Notes: generated by a model from the letters alone, not told the origin. A DNA stretch of 64,000 nt from CAWAMD01 sp963783045 (GCA_963783045.1 CAWAMD010000009.1:372001-436000), one strand, 5' to 3'. Positions 40,742 to 50,312 are shown, counted from the first letter of the stretch. Translations and numbers: made by a program.

Positions 40742-41785
40742 TCAGGCCGGCTGCGCGTCCTCCTCGGTGGCGCCGTCCCCGACGATGGCCCCGCGGATGG
40801 CCTCCCAGCCCTGCGAGCGGATCGACAGCCAGATCGCGCCGGCGAGGATGCCGAGCACGATGACGAGGTTCAGCCACGCCGGCATGTGCACGAGCCCCGC
40901 CTCCTCGGCGATGAGCTTCGCCCCGACGAAGCCCAGGATCGTCGCCACGCCGGCGTCGAGGTACTCGAACCGACGCACGGCGTCGGCGAGCAGGAAGTAC
41001 AGGGCCCGCAGACCGAGCAGCGCGAACGCGTTCGACGAGAAGACGATGAACGGCTCCCGCGTCACCGCGAGGATCGCCGGAATCGAGTCGACCGCGAAGA
41101 CGATGTCGGTCGTCTCGAGCACCACGAGGACGGCGAGCAGGGGCGTCGCCCACCGGTGGCCGTCCCGCTTCACCGTCAGGTTCTGACCCTCGAAGTCGTC
41201 GGTGACCCGCCAGACCCGCCGGAAGGCCTTCAGCACGGGGTTGCGCTCCGGGTGGACCTCGACCTCCTCCGTGGTGGCCAGCCGGTAGGCCGTGAAGAGG
41301 AGGAAGGCGCCGAAGATGTACGCGACCCATGAGAACTGGCTCAGCAGCACGGTGCCGAGCGCGATGAAGATGCCCCGGAACACGAACGCGCCGAAGATCC
41401 CCCAGAACAGCACGCGGTGCTGGTACTTCGCCGGCACCGAGAAGTACTGGAAGATCAGCACGAACACGAAGAGGTTGTCGACCGAGAGGCTCTTCTCGAT
41501 CAGCAGGCCGGACAGGTAGTCCGTCGCGGCCTCGCCACCGTGGGGATAGAGCAGGTAGATGACGCCGGCGAAGCTGACGCCGAGCCCGATCCAGACGGCC
41601 GACCAGACCCCGGCCTCCTTCGGGCTGACGACGTGGGCGTCCCGCTGGAAGAACAGCAGGTCGACGAGCAGCAGCCCGATCAGCCCGCCGACGAACGCCG
41701 CCCAGCCCCAGATGGGCATCGTGAACGACGAGGTGAAGCTCTGCGCGGCCTTGCCCCCCTCTGCAGCCAGCAGTGCCGGGGTCAT
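40742..41785 (-). CDS. TerC/Alx-family integral membrane protein
   Basis: 347 residues, about nine helices. AFVGGLIGLLLVDLLFFQRD, LIEKSLSVDNLFVFVLIFQY and LLAVLVVLETTDIVFAVDSI, PAILAVTREPFIVFSSNAFA are the conserved TerC acidic-helix motifs (DNLFVF, E-TTD-VFAVDS). The family is linked to manganese export and tellurite or alkaline stress. No riboswitch matching yybP-ykoY could be recognised upstream. Confidence 0.9.
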   Translation of the reverse strand: MTPALLAAEGGKAAQSFTSSFTMPIWGWAAFVGGLIGLLLVDLLFFQRDAHVVSPKEAGVWSAVWIGLGVSFAGVIYLLYPHGGEAATDYLSGLLIEKSLSVDNLFVFVLIFQYFSVPAKYQHRVLFWGIFGAFVFRGIFIALGTVLLSQFSWVAYIFGAFLLFTAYRLATTEEVEVHPERNPVLKAFRRVWRVTDDFEGQNLTVKRDGHRWATPLLAVLVVLETTDIVFAVDSIPAILAVTREPFIVFSSNAFALLGLRALYFLLADAVRRFEYLDAGVATILGFVGAKLIAEEAGLVHMPAWLNLVIVLGILAGAIWLSIRSQGWEAIRGAIVGDGATEEDAQPA

Positions 41786-41902
41786 GCCGTCCTTTCCACG
41801 TGACGTGGCCGTCGGTGCGCAGGGTCGATGCGCTCGACGGTACGACACCCCTCGGGTACGCCCGGGCCGTTCGGGCGGGGGCCCCGAAGGGCCCGTGCCA
41901 GA

Positions 41903-41950
41903 TCGACACCCCCAGTTCTGTTCTCATGAGAACAAGACCGTGGGTGTCGA
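41903..41950. repeat. Nested hairpin downstream of tRNA-Arg
   Basis: The outer arms TCGACACCC/GGGTGTCGA enclose the perfect palindrome TGTTCTCATGAGAACA (41,919-41,934). It lies 63 bp beyond the tRNA-Arg 3' end and 118 bp before terC. Terminator for the tRNA or operator for terC; undecided. Confidence 0.5.
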
Positions 41951-42012
41951 CGTGGCACCGGACGACGAAGCCAAGCGGGGCGCCGCGGCGAAGGCCCTTG
42001 GCGCTCGCGAAG

Positions 42013-42086
42013 CGCGCCCGGAGGGATTCGAACCCCCGACCGGCGGATTAGAAGTCCGCTGCTCTATCCAGCTGAGCTACGGGCGC
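42013..42086 (-). tRNA. tRNA-Arg(TCT)
   Basis: 74 bases; acceptor GCGCCCG/CGGGCGC, discriminator G, D stem GCTC, anticodon loop CTTCTAA giving TCT, T loop TTCGAAT; CCA not encoded. No integrase or att repeat is seen beside it. Confidence 0.95.
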
Positions 42087-42235
42087 AGGCGCCCAGAGGG
42101 TAGCCGTCGGCCGGGCGGCGCCCGCAGGACGCATGACGACCACCGTTCGTCCCCGGTGAGACGGTGGTGGGTGGGATCGTGCGGCCCTACGGTGACAGCA
42201 GGCCGATCCGGCCGCGCAGCGAGATGGGTGCAGGG

Positions 42236-42739
42236 ATGAGCAGGATCATCGTCGGAGTCGACGGCTCGGACACCTCACAGCACGCCCTGGAATGGGCCGC
42301 GAGCGAGGCGAAGCTGCGTGGGGAGGAGCTCCAGGTCGTCCACGTCGTGGAACCGTCCGACCACGCCCGTGAGCACACCACGCCACCGCCGGTGACGCCG
42401 TCGACATCGGCGACCCGGCTGCTCGCCGACCGGGAGCGCGAGCTTCATGCGCAGCGGGCGCGCCGGAACATGGCCGCCGCCGAGAGCCTGCTCGACCGCA
42501 TGCTCGCCAGGGTGGACACGGCCGGCGTCGAGGTCCGACCGATCGCGGTCCCGGACGCTCGACCGGCGCGCCGGCTCATCGAGCTGTCGCGCGAGCCGGG
42601 TGCGAGCCACCTCGTCGTGGGTGCACGCGGACGCGGTGGGTTCCGTGAGCTCATCCTCGGCTCGGTCGGCGAGCAGTGCGTCGCCTACGCCGGTTGCCCC
42701 GTCACGGTCGTCCGCGACTCGGCTGCCGAGCGGCGCTGA
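42236..42739 (+). CDS. Universal stress protein (UspA family)
   Basis: 167 residues. SRIIVGVDGSDTSQHALEWA is the Usp start, and GASHLVVGARGRGGFRELIL GSVGEQCV... CPVTVVR the ATP-binding end (G2xG9xG(S/T)-type). A ~30-residue Pro/Thr-rich insert follows the first half. The 3' end overlaps that of the site-2 protease gene by 38 bp on the other strand. Confidence 0.9.
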   Translation: MSRIIVGVDGSDTSQHALEWAASEAKLRGEELQVVHVVEPSDHAREHTTPPPVTPSTSATRLLADRERELHAQRARRNMAAAESLLDRMLARVDTAGVEVRPIAVPDARPARRLIELSREPGASHLVVGARGRGGFRELILGSVGEQCVAYAGCPVTVVRDSAAERR

Positions 42740-43889
42740 CGCCGGTCGATCCGCTGCCGTCCACTGGCGGGGGCCGCCCACGCCGACGACCGTTGTCGAG
42801 CCGCCCCAGCCGGCTGACGATCGTCCTGAGCTGGCCGCGCGTGATCAGTCCGAACGGACGCGTCGGCATCGACACGAGCGCTGCCGGATGGTCGTGCAGC
42901 GCGTCCAGCAGGACGACGGCCGGCGCGGCGGGGTGCACGATCGGTACGTCGGCAAGCCGTCGGGCCACGTCATCGACGTTGGTGGCCTCCGGCGGCAGGT
43001 CGCCGGTGAGGTCCTCGAACAGGAGCACGCCGACGACGACGCCGCCGTCCGTGGCGGGCACGGCGCTCGAGCCGCGGGTGGCCAGCCGTTCGGCGAGACC
43101 CGTCAGCGGCGAGGACACCGCCAGTCCCCTCGGTAGGCCGGGGGAGACCTCACCGGCCGTGCGGCCGCGGAGGGCGAGCCGCCGGACGAACCGGTCGTGC
43201 TCGGCGCTCGCCGCTCGGATGACGAACCAGCCGAGGACGACCAGCCACACACCGAGCAGGACGGTGCCGGAGAGGAGCAGCGCCCCCGCGACCCCGACCG
43301 TCACGAAGACGATGCCGAGCGCCTGCCCGACGCGTGCGGCCACCCGACCGGCCACGTCCGCGTCCCCGCTGGCCCGCCACCAGGCGGCGCGCAGGACGTG
43401 TCCGCCGTCCATGGGTGCGGCGGGGAGGAGGTTGAAGATGCCCAGTGCCAGGCTCAGCCACGCGAGCAGCCCCGCCACCTCGCCGATCGGTGATCCGGGC
43501 CACCAGACGGCGATCGGCCAGCACAGGCCGGCGACGGCAACGCTGGCGATCGGACCGGCGACCGCGACGGCCAGCTCGGTCGCGGGCCGGGAGAAGTCCC
43601 CACGGGTCTCGGTGGCGCCACCGAAGACGAACAGGGTGACGCCGGTCACCGGCAGTCCCGCCCGTCGAGCCACCATCGCGTGTGCGAGCTCGTGGATCAG
43701 GACCGCGACGAAGAAGGTGACGGTCGCGATCATGGCCATCACGCCGGCCACGCCCGGAGCCCGGTCGCCCAGGAGGGCGAACTGCGCCCAGAACGTCCAG
43801 CCGACGAGGACCACGGCGAGCAGCCACGACGGGTGGGCGCGCACGTCGACCCCCGCCACGTGGGCGAGGTGGAGGAGGTTCCGGCGCAT
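42702..43889 (-). CDS. Site-2 protease family membrane metallopeptidase (M50)
   Basis: 395 residues. FFVAVLIHELAHAMVARRAG gives HExxH (H66-E67-H70); NLLPAAPMDGGHVLRA is the third-ligand NxxPxxxxDG motif. About six helices; the C-terminal half has PSSAVPATDGG-like and SMPTRPFGLITR segments that may be a degenerate CBS pair. S2P enzymes cut membrane-bound regulators such as anti-sigma factors; the substrate here is unknown. Confidence 0.9.
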   Translation of the reverse strand: MRRNLLHLAHVAGVDVRAHPSWLLAVVLVGWTFWAQFALLGDRAPGVAGVMAMIATVTFFVAVLIHELAHAMVARRAGLPVTGVTLFVFGGATETRGDFSRPATELAVAVAGPIASVAVAGLCWPIAVWWPGSPIGEVAGLLAWLSLALGIFNLLPAAPMDGGHVLRAAWWRASGDADVAGRVAARVGQALGIVFVTVGVAGALLLSGTVLLGVWLVVLGWFVIRAASAEHDRFVRRLALRGRTAGEVSPGLPRGLAVSSPLTGLAERLATRGSSAVPATDGGVVVGVLLFEDLTGDLPPEATNVDDVARRLADVPIVHPAAPAVVLLDALHDHPAALVSMPTRPFGLITRGQLRTIVSRLGRLDNGRRRGRPPPVDGSGSTGVSAARQPSRGRP

Positions 43890-44001
43890 CGTGTCTCCGT
43901 CGTCGGTGGTGGTCGGTCGGCTCCCGGTGAGCGCGTTCGCTCACGGCGTTGGCCGTGCGACCAGCGGGTCGGTCATCGGCGGCACGGGGGGCCGGTCGTG
44001 G

Positions 44002-44445
44002 TCACGATCGTGCCAGGTCGATGAGCGGGAGCCCTGACGTCTCGTCCAGTGACTTCCGCAGATGGGTGGGAGTCTCGGTGATGACGACCTCGAGGGTCGG
44101 GCGGACGCGGCCGGCGACGAGATGGCCGGCGCGTGCCTGCCCCTGGGAGGTCGCGAGCACGATGTGCGCGTGGACGGCAGGGGCCCCCTCGTGCTCGGCC
44201 ACGTCGCCGATCAGGGACACGACCTCCACCTGCTCGTCGACCGGGATGTGCTGGTACGCCTTCTCCTCCCAGTCGAAGTAGGCGATGGTCGCCTCGCGGA
44301 ACGCGCCGATGCCGGTGAAGCTGGCGCCGGTGATGTCCTCGTCCGTCGCGACGCTCTCGAGCCCGTCCATGACCTCGTCGTCGATGTCGAAGACGACCGC
44401 GATGGTGCGCAGCCCGTCGGTCTCGTCCAGGAGCTTGGTCTGCAT
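44002..44445 (-). CDS. PCC/DUF296-domain protein
   Basis: 147 residues from ATG 44,445. TGASFTGIGAFREATIAYFD, VEVVSLIGDVAEHEGAPAVH then AHIVLATSQGQARAGHLVAG match the plant-and-prokaryote-conserved (PPC) trimeric fold, including the conserved H in VHAHI and GHL. Function in bacteria is unclear; DNA binding needs an AT-hook, absent here. Confidence 0.85.
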   Translation of the reverse strand: MQTKLLDETDGLRTIAVVFDIDDEVMDGLESVATDEDITGASFTGIGAFREATIAYFDWEEKAYQHIPVDEQVEVVSLIGDVAEHEGAPAVHAHIVLATSQGQARAGHLVAGRVRPTLEVVITETPTHLRKSLDETSGLPLIDLARS

Positions 44446-44687
44446 GTGCTGACCCTTCCCGCCCGCGGGGTTCGGTCGTCGCGCGGGCGTACAACCACAC
44501 GTACCCCCCGTGGCCGCTCCGTGACCGCCCCCGGCCCGTCCGGGTCGGGGGGAGACCTCCCGCGGGACGCTGTCCACCCTGACCGACCCACCGGGAGGAC
44601 CCAGGGTGGTGCGCAGACCACGCGCGGCTGCGCCCACGATCTCAGCAGGCGGCGGCTATCGTCCGTGCTGACTGGACTGGAGACGCT

Positions 44688-45050
44688 GTGACCGCACTGT
44701 TTCGCCTGCTCGCGAACGCGTTCGCGCTCTGGGTCGCCGTGCAGCTCGTCGACGGGTTGCAGTTCGAGGGCAGTGTCTGGGCCCTGCTCGGCATCGCGCT
44801 CGTGTTCGGGCTCGTGAACGCCGTCGTGCGCCCGGTCGTGAAGCTGCTGAGCTTCCCGCTGCTCCTGCTCACGCTCGGGCTGTTCACGCTCGTGATCAAC
44901 GCGCTGATGTTCGGGCTCGTGATCTGGCTCTCGTCGCCGGACCTGCTCGGCCTCGGGCTGTCGTCGACCGGCTGGGCCGCGACCTTCGTGGGGGCCCTCA
45001 TCGTGACCGCGGTCAGCTGGGTCGTGAACCTGTTCATCAAGGAGGACTGA
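44688..45050 (+). CDS. Phage-holin-like membrane protein (YvlD/DUF360)
   Basis: 120 residues from GTG 44,688; four hydrophobic segments (LFRLLANAFALWVAVQLVDG, LLGIALVFGLVNAVVRPVVK, LLLLTLGLFTLVINALMFGL, WAATFVGALIVTAVSWVVNL). The GLVNAVVRPVVKLLSFPL motif is typical of this family. Role unclear, possibly membrane stress. Confidence 0.85.
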   Translation: MTALFRLLANAFALWVAVQLVDGLQFEGSVWALLGIALVFGLVNAVVRPVVKLLSFPLLLLTLGLFTLVINALMFGLVIWLSSPDLLGLGLSSTGWAATFVGALIVTAVSWVVNLFIKED

Positions 45051-45119
45051 CCCGGATACGTGCGGGGACGGTCCGACGAGACCGGGACAACCCCGCACAC
45101 AACGTGTCGGGTCAGGTGG

Positions 45120-46343
45120 TCAGTCCTCGTCCTCGGCCGGCTCGTACCAGAGCTCCTCCTCCGGCATCCGGTCGTCGCCCGACATCTGGCGCAGGCGGCC
45201 CGGGCCCTCCTCGGGACCGATCGCGAGGAGCCGGTCGCCGGCAGCCAGCCGCCGCGACGACCGCGGCCGGTAGGTCCAGCGCTCCTCGTGCTCGATCGCG
45301 AGCACCTCCATGCCGGTCGCCGTCTGGAGCTTCAGCTCGGCAAGGGTCTGGCCGTCGAGCTCGGACCCCGGGTTCACGATCGCGTCGGCGACGATCTCGT
45401 CGGTCTCCGAGAACGCGTGGGCGATGACCTCGTGGGGCGGCCCCTCCTGCTCGATGAGCCGGGTCATCGATCGGGCCGCGTCGGCGATCCGCTCGGAGGC
45501 GGCCGCGATGACGAGCAGTCCGCGGAGGCGCTCGGGTTCCTCGTCGTCGCAGGCGGCACGCAGCACCCAGCCCTCGAGGTCACGCCACAGCCGGTCGGTG
45601 CGGGTCTCGATGGCCTGCACCTGGGCCGCGAGCGCACGATCGCGCAACAGGATCGCCGAGTAGGCGAGCCCGACCGCGACCTCGCTCGAGTTCTTCAGCT
45701 CGACGCAGAGGTCGACGGCGCGGTCGAGGTTCGACAGCTTCGGGTGCTCGACGGGTGGGGGCAGCTCGTGCGGGGGGCCGCCAGCGAACTCGCGGACGAG
45801 GTCGACGCCCTCGACGGGTCCCTGCAGGAACATCACGTCGCCGGTCTGGAGCACGAAGTCGCCGTCGGGTCCGTAGAGGAAGTCCGCGTCACGGCGGACG
45901 GCGATGACCCACATGCCGCTGTGCGACGGCAGCGCAACGTCACGAAGCCGTTGGCCCGAGACCTTGTTGTCGTCGCGGATACGGATGCGGGCCACGACCT
46001 CGGCGGCGTGGCGCAGGTCGTCGCGCAGCTCCGAGGGGACCCCGAGCGCGTGCAGCTCGACGTTGGCGATGTCCTCGGCGGCGTCGGCCACGTCCTCGAT
46101 CGCCGACGCGAGCGCGAGCACGCCGGCGAGCCCGGCCGCGTCCTCGGGCGTGCGCGCCGCGAGCATGCACAGCTCCCGCAGCTCGATCAGGTCGTCGTCG
46201 AGCTCCTGCTCGAGGCGGGGGACCTCCCGTCCGATGTCCTCGTCCCCGAAGAACACCGCCGCGTAGGCCAGGTCGACCATCAGCTCGGCAGCGTCCTTCG
46301 CGTGGGTCAGCAGCTCCTTGACGGTTCGACGCGGTGCGCGCAT
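45120..46343 (-). CDS. PhoU and TrkA-C domain regulator, probably of cation transport
   Basis: 407 residues from ATG 46,343. The frame is open far upstream but only this part is coding. PhoU-like helical bundle (AKDAAELMVDLAYAAVFFGD, LIELRELCMLAARTPEDA), TrkA-C domain (ALPSHSGMWVIAVRRDADFL, YGPDGDFVLQTGDVMFLQGP), then the pair repeated (SSEVAVGLAYSAILLRDRAL; MEVLAIEHEERWTYRP). Divergent from mgtE, 231 bp away; such PhoU/TrkA-C proteins commonly stand beside MgtE genes, so control of Mg2+ transport is likely. Confidence 0.85.
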   Translation of the reverse strand: MRAPRRTVKELLTHAKDAAELMVDLAYAAVFFGDEDIGREVPRLEQELDDDLIELRELCMLAARTPEDAAGLAGVLALASAIEDVADAAEDIANVELHALGVPSELRDDLRHAAEVVARIRIRDDNKVSGQRLRDVALPSHSGMWVIAVRRDADFLYGPDGDFVLQTGDVMFLQGPVEGVDLVREFAGGPPHELPPPVEHPKLSNLDRAVDLCVELKNSSEVAVGLAYSAILLRDRALAAQVQAIETRTDRLWRDLEGWVLRAACDDEEPERLRGLLVIAAASERIADAARSMTRLIEQEGPPHEVIAHAFSETDEIVADAIVNPGSELDGQTLAELKLQTATGMEVLAIEHEERWTYRPRSSRRLAAGDRLLAIGPEEGPGRLRQMSGDDRMPEEELWYEPAEDED

Positions 46344-46412
46344 GCCTCTCCATCCCGACACGTGCGAACGGTACCGCGCCGACGCGCGGCCCGAGACACC
46401 TCGCAGGCAGGA

Positions 46413-46533
46413 GGCTAGGCTCCCTGCCGCCCCCGGCACCGAGGAGGTGACCGTGTCCGACGACGCCGCAAGACATCGGCGTCCGTGCCCATCCACGCAC
46501 GGACGGCGTCGCCGGCATCCGGGAGCCTGAGCC
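46413..46533 (+). promoter_or_regulatory. Structured leader upstream of mgtE
   Basis: GGCTAGGCTCCC (46,413-46,424) pairs, with one mismatch, with GGGAGCCTGAGCC (46,521-46,533), closing a domain that holds the hairpin CGTCCGTGC/GCACGGACG. It ends 41 bp before the mgtE ATG, where an RNA sensor would act. The overall shape suits an Mg2+ riboswitch, but the M-box consensus was not matched. Confidence 0.45.
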
Positions 46534-46574
46534 GGTCCGTCGCCGTCCGAGTCCACGCCCCTCGGAGGTGACCC

Positions 46575-47849
46575 ATGCCGCGCGCCCGCCCGCCTCGTGA
46601 CGAGCCGCGCCTGCCGGCGCGTGTCGCCACCTGGATGTGGCGGCGCCTGCGCAGCGTCTTCGGGTTCGGCCCGACGGTGCGTCAGGGTCTGATCGCGCTC
46701 GTCCTCAACAGCAGCACGAGCCTCGTCGCCGGCGCGTTCCTCGGGGCGATCACCGGCACCTTCACGCAGTTCCCCGGCCTGCTCGTCATGGTCCCGGCCG
46801 CCATCGGGCTGCGCGGCAACATCTTCTCGACGTTCGGCAACCGGCTCAGCACGGCCATCCACACCGGGACCTTCGAGCTCACCATGCGGCGGGGGTCCCT
46901 GCTGCGCCAGAACGTCGAGGCGTCGATGATCCTCACGGCGATCGTGTCGGTGGTCCTCGCGCTGCTCGCCAAGCTCATCTCCCTGGGCGTCGGCGTCCCG
47001 AACACGTCGCCGACGCTCACGCTGATCACGATCTCGGTGTTCGGCGGGCTGCTCGCCTCCCTGGTCGTGCTGCTGGCGAGCCTGATGCTCGCCGCCGGGG
47101 CGGTGCGCTACGGGTGGGACCTCGACAACGTGGTGGCGCCGATCGTGTCGACGCTCGGGGACGTGCTGACGTTGCCCGCCCTGTGGCTGGCGACCTTCGT
47201 CGCCGACGTGCGGGTGGTCACCCCGTCGTTCGGGATCGTGCTGCTCGCGATATCCGCCGCGCTGTTCGTCTACGGACTGCGAGCGCACGGCACGGTCCTG
47301 CGGCAGGTCACCCGCCAGTCGTGGCCGGTCCTGAGCGCCGCGGCGCTGCTGTCCACGCTCGCAGGGATCGTGCTGCAGCAGCGCCTGTCCACCTTCACCG
47401 TCCTGCCGGCCCTGCTCATGCTGCAGCCGGCGTTCGTGAGCAGCGCCGGTGCGCTCGGCGGCATCCTCTCGAGCCGGCTCTCCAGCAAGCTCCACCTCGG
47501 CCTGGTGCCGCCGGGCCTGCTGCCCGATCCGGAGATCCGCGCCGACGCGGGGCTCGTCCTGGGGCTCGCCGCGCCCGTCTACCTCTTCAACGGCGTCGGT
47601 GCGCACCTGGTCGCGTTGGCGCTCGGAAAGAGCAGTCCCGGGCTCGCGCTCATGGTCGGGGCGTCCATGCTCGGCGGCATCATCGCCGTGCTCTTCGCCC
47701 TGGCGGTCGCCTACTACGGCACGATCGCCGCGGTGCAGCTGCGGCTCGACCCCGACACCTACGGCATCCCGATCGTGACCTCGTCCGTCGACTTCGCCGG
47801 GGTCGTGTCCCTCATCGCCGGTGCGGCGATCCTGGGTATCACCCGCTGA
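46575..47849 (+). CDS. MgtE-type magnesium transporter, membrane domain only
   Basis: 424 residues. Two homologous five-helix halves (LNSSTSLVAGAFLGAITGTF, MVPAAIGLRGNIFSTFGNRL... and LSTLAGIVLQQRLSTFTVLP, LLMLQPAFVSSAGALGGILS) as in SLC41/MgtE. The usual cytoplasmic N- and CBS domains that sense Mg2+ are missing, so gating must rely on another protein, plausibly the divergent PhoU/TrkA-C protein, or on RNA control. GGAGGTG box before ATG 46,575. Confidence 0.88.
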   Translation: MPRARPPRDEPRLPARVATWMWRRLRSVFGFGPTVRQGLIALVLNSSTSLVAGAFLGAITGTFTQFPGLLVMVPAAIGLRGNIFSTFGNRLSTAIHTGTFELTMRRGSLLRQNVEASMILTAIVSVVLALLAKLISLGVGVPNTSPTLTLITISVFGGLLASLVVLLASLMLAAGAVRYGWDLDNVVAPIVSTLGDVLTLPALWLATFVADVRVVTPSFGIVLLAISAALFVYGLRAHGTVLRQVTRQSWPVLSAAALLSTLAGIVLQQRLSTFTVLPALLMLQPAFVSSAGALGGILSSRLSSKLHLGLVPPGLLPDPEIRADAGLVLGLAAPVYLFNGVGAHLVALALGKSSPGLALMVGASMLGGIIAVLFALAVAYYGTIAAVQLRLDPDTYGIPIVTSSVDFAGVVSLIAGAAILGITR

Positions 47850-48056
47850 CCGTCGGAGGGGCCGTGGCGGCGCTCGGCCGAGCCGACCCGGACACGGCGG
47901 CAGGAGTCCGGGCGGGCCACGTCGAAGACCGCTGTCACCGCACCGGCGGGAGACGCCAGCGGCGGTGCGCGGAGGGGCAGGGAACTCGCATGCGTCATCG
48001 ACTGACCGGTAGAGACCGCGGACGCGGCGCTTCGCGACGGCACCGAGCGATCGCCG

Positions 48057-50231
48057 GTGCGCGAGGACACCGACCTGCCCCGGTCGGTCGACGACGACCT
48101 GCCCGACGTGGAGGAGCCCGCCCTCGCGCCACCGAGCACCCGCACGGGTGCCGTCACCGCCGCCGCGACACCGAGCGCGCTCGCGGAGTGGATCGTCCGC
48201 GACGCGGGCGACGGCACGTTCCTGCTCCACCTGCCCGAGGACGACCGGTCCGAGGACGATCCCGGTCCCTCCGACGTGGCGGGTGACGCGCCGGTCGTGG
48301 CCACCCTCACCGCTGCGGAGGACGGCACGCTCACGGTCGCCGACGGTGCCGACACCGGGCCGCCGGCACGGTTCGCCTTCGAGCCCGCTCCGGCGGGCAG
48401 CCCCTGCGCCGCGTGGCCGGAGGCCGAGGTGGACGTGACCGGGGCGCCCCCGACCGGCGAGGCGCCCTTCACCGAGACCCGCGGGTATCTCGACGCGCAC
48501 CTGCACATGATGGCGTTCGAGTTCATCGGCGGCCGCGCCCGGTGCGGACGCCCCTGGCATCCGTACGGCGTCGCCTACGCGCTCGTCGACTGCCCCGACC
48601 ACGAGCCCGGTGGCGCCGGCGCCGCACTCGAGGCGGTCCTGAGCGGCGCCCCGACCCACGACACCACCGGCTGGCCCGACTTCCCGTACTGGCCGAGGTA
48701 CGACTCGCTCACCCATGAGCAGGTCTACTACCGGTGGATGGAGCGGGCCTGGCGCGGTGGACTGCGGATGTTCACGAACCTGCTCGTGGACAACAACTCG
48801 CTGTGCGAGACCTGGATCTACAAGGAGCACAGCTGCAACGAGATGGACGGCGTCCGGCTGCAGGCACAGCGCCTCCACGAGCTCGAGCGCTACATCGACG
48901 CGCAGTGGGGCGGTCCGGGGCGCGGCTGGTTCCGGATCGTGACGGATCCCTTCGAGGCGCGCCGGGTCATGAACGAGGGACGTCTCGCGGTCGTCATGGG
49001 CATCGAGGTGTCGGTGCTGTTCGACTGCGGCATCTACGAGGGCGTCCCGCAGTGCGACGCCGACGACATCGACCAGCGGCTCGGTGAGGTGCACGACCTC
49101 GGCGTCCGTCAGCTCGAGTTCGTCAACAAGTTCGACAACGCGCTGTCGGGCGTCACCGGCGACTCGGGCAGCTCCGGGGTCGTCGTGAACCTCGGCAACC
49201 GGGACGACACCGGCCAGTTCTGGCAGATGGAGACGTGCCGCGAGCCAGACGGTCACACCACCCACCACCACGACAAGACGCAGTACAACGTCAACGACGA
49301 CACGGGGGCGACCGGGCCGGTCGCGCAGCGCGACGCGATCTTCGGAGCGGTGCTGCAGGCCTCCGGACGAAGCGGCGTGGCACCCGTCTACCCCGAGGGA
49401 CCCCACTGCAACGTGCGGGGTCTGACCGCGCTCGGGCGGCACCTGCTGCAGCGGATGGTCGAGCGGGGCATGGTGTTCGACCCCGACCACATGAGCTCGC
49501 TCGGTCGCGAGCAGGCACTCGACGTGCTGCAGGCGAAGGGGTACTCCGGCGTGGTGTCGAGCCACAGCTGGGCCGACGACTCGGTCTACGAGCGCGTCCT
49601 GCAGATGGGCGGCGTGGTCACCCCGTACGCCGGCGGGTCGCGTGGCTTCATCGACAAGTGGCGCAAGACGCGTCGCTGGGCGAACCCGCGCTACTACTTC
49701 GGGATCGGCTACGGCGCCGACACGAACGGCTTCGGCAGCCAGGGCGGCCCCCGGAACCCGGCACCCGGGGACGCGGTCACCTACCCGTTCACCGGCTTCG
49801 GCGGTGTCGAGGTCGACCGGCAGGTCAGCGGCAACCAGGTCTACGACATCAACACCGACGGGGTCGACCACTACGGCCTCTACCCGGACTGGATCGAGGA
49901 CATCCGTGTCCAGCTCGGCGACGGCGAGACCGACCTCTTCACCGACGAGATGGCCCGCGGGCCCGAGGCCTACCTGCTGATGTGGGAGCGGGCGCTCGGC
50001 GTCGCCAACGACGCCTGTCGCGACGACCGGGTGACCCCGCCGTCGCAGGCCGACCTGCGTGCGATCCGGCCCGGGGCGCGCGCGGAGGAGGTGCTCGTCG
50101 CCCTCGGCCAGCCCCACGAGCGGCGCGACGGCGCGCTCCGCTACTGCACGGCGGGTGGCTCCGCGAGCATCCACCTCGACGCGAGCGGGACCGTCACGCG
50201 CGTCGACCGTGGCGGTCCGCCGTTGACCTGA
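48057..50231 (+). CDS. Amidohydrolase/membrane-dipeptidase-like (M19) protein
   Basis: 724 residues from GTG 48,057. The core begins with GYLDAHLHMMAFEFIGGRAR (metal HxH) and contains VMGIEVSVLFDC, LEFVNKFDNALSGV, MVERGMVFDPDHMSSLGREQ and GVVSSHSWADDSVY: metal-binding E and H positions as in microsomal dipeptidase-like enzymes. The N-terminal ~140 residues are acidic; the C-terminus (AIRPGARAEEVLVALGQP) resembles a small SmpA/BamE repeat. No signal peptide is visible from this start, though the upstream ATG at 47,990 is in another frame; location undecided. Substrate unknown. Confidence 0.75.
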   Translation: MREDTDLPRSVDDDLPDVEEPALAPPSTRTGAVTAAATPSALAEWIVRDAGDGTFLLHLPEDDRSEDDPGPSDVAGDAPVVATLTAAEDGTLTVADGADTGPPARFAFEPAPAGSPCAAWPEAEVDVTGAPPTGEAPFTETRGYLDAHLHMMAFEFIGGRARCGRPWHPYGVAYALVDCPDHEPGGAGAALEAVLSGAPTHDTTGWPDFPYWPRYDSLTHEQVYYRWMERAWRGGLRMFTNLLVDNNSLCETWIYKEHSCNEMDGVRLQAQRLHELERYIDAQWGGPGRGWFRIVTDPFEARRVMNEGRLAVVMGIEVSVLFDCGIYEGVPQCDADDIDQRLGEVHDLGVRQLEFVNKFDNALSGVTGDSGSSGVVVNLGNRDDTGQFWQMETCREPDGHTTHHHDKTQYNVNDDTGATGPVAQRDAIFGAVLQASGRSGVAPVYPEGPHCNVRGLTALGRHLLQRMVERGMVFDPDHMSSLGREQALDVLQAKGYSGVVSSHSWADDSVYERVLQMGGVVTPYAGGSRGFIDKWRKTRRWANPRYYFGIGYGADTNGFGSQGGPRNPAPGDAVTYPFTGFGGVEVDRQVSGNQVYDINTDGVDHYGLYPDWIEDIRVQLGDGETDLFTDEMARGPEAYLLMWERALGVANDACRDDRVTPPSQADLRAIRPGARAEEVLVALGQPHERRDGALRYCTAGGSASIHLDASGTVTRVDRGGPPLT

Positions 50232-50241
50232 GCGAGAGGAG

Positions 50242-50312
50242 AGCGGGTGAGGGGAATCGAACCCCCATGACCAGCTTGGAAGGCTGGGGCTCTGCCATTG
50301 AGCTACACCCGC
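50242..50312 (-). tRNA. tRNA-Gly(TCC)
   Basis: 71 bases; acceptor GCGGGTG/CACCCGC, discriminator T, anticodon loop CTTCCAA giving TCC, T loop TTCGATT; CCA not encoded. Confidence 0.95.

Noticed and set aside
41786..42012. yybP-ykoY (manganese) riboswitch before the TerC gene
   Set aside because: No match to the conserved core could be read; only a nested hairpin that may serve tRNA-Arg.
46413..46533. Direct naming of the mgtE leader as an M-box riboswitch
   Set aside because: The closing stem is convincing but the conserved M-box loops were not found, so only a structured leader is reported.
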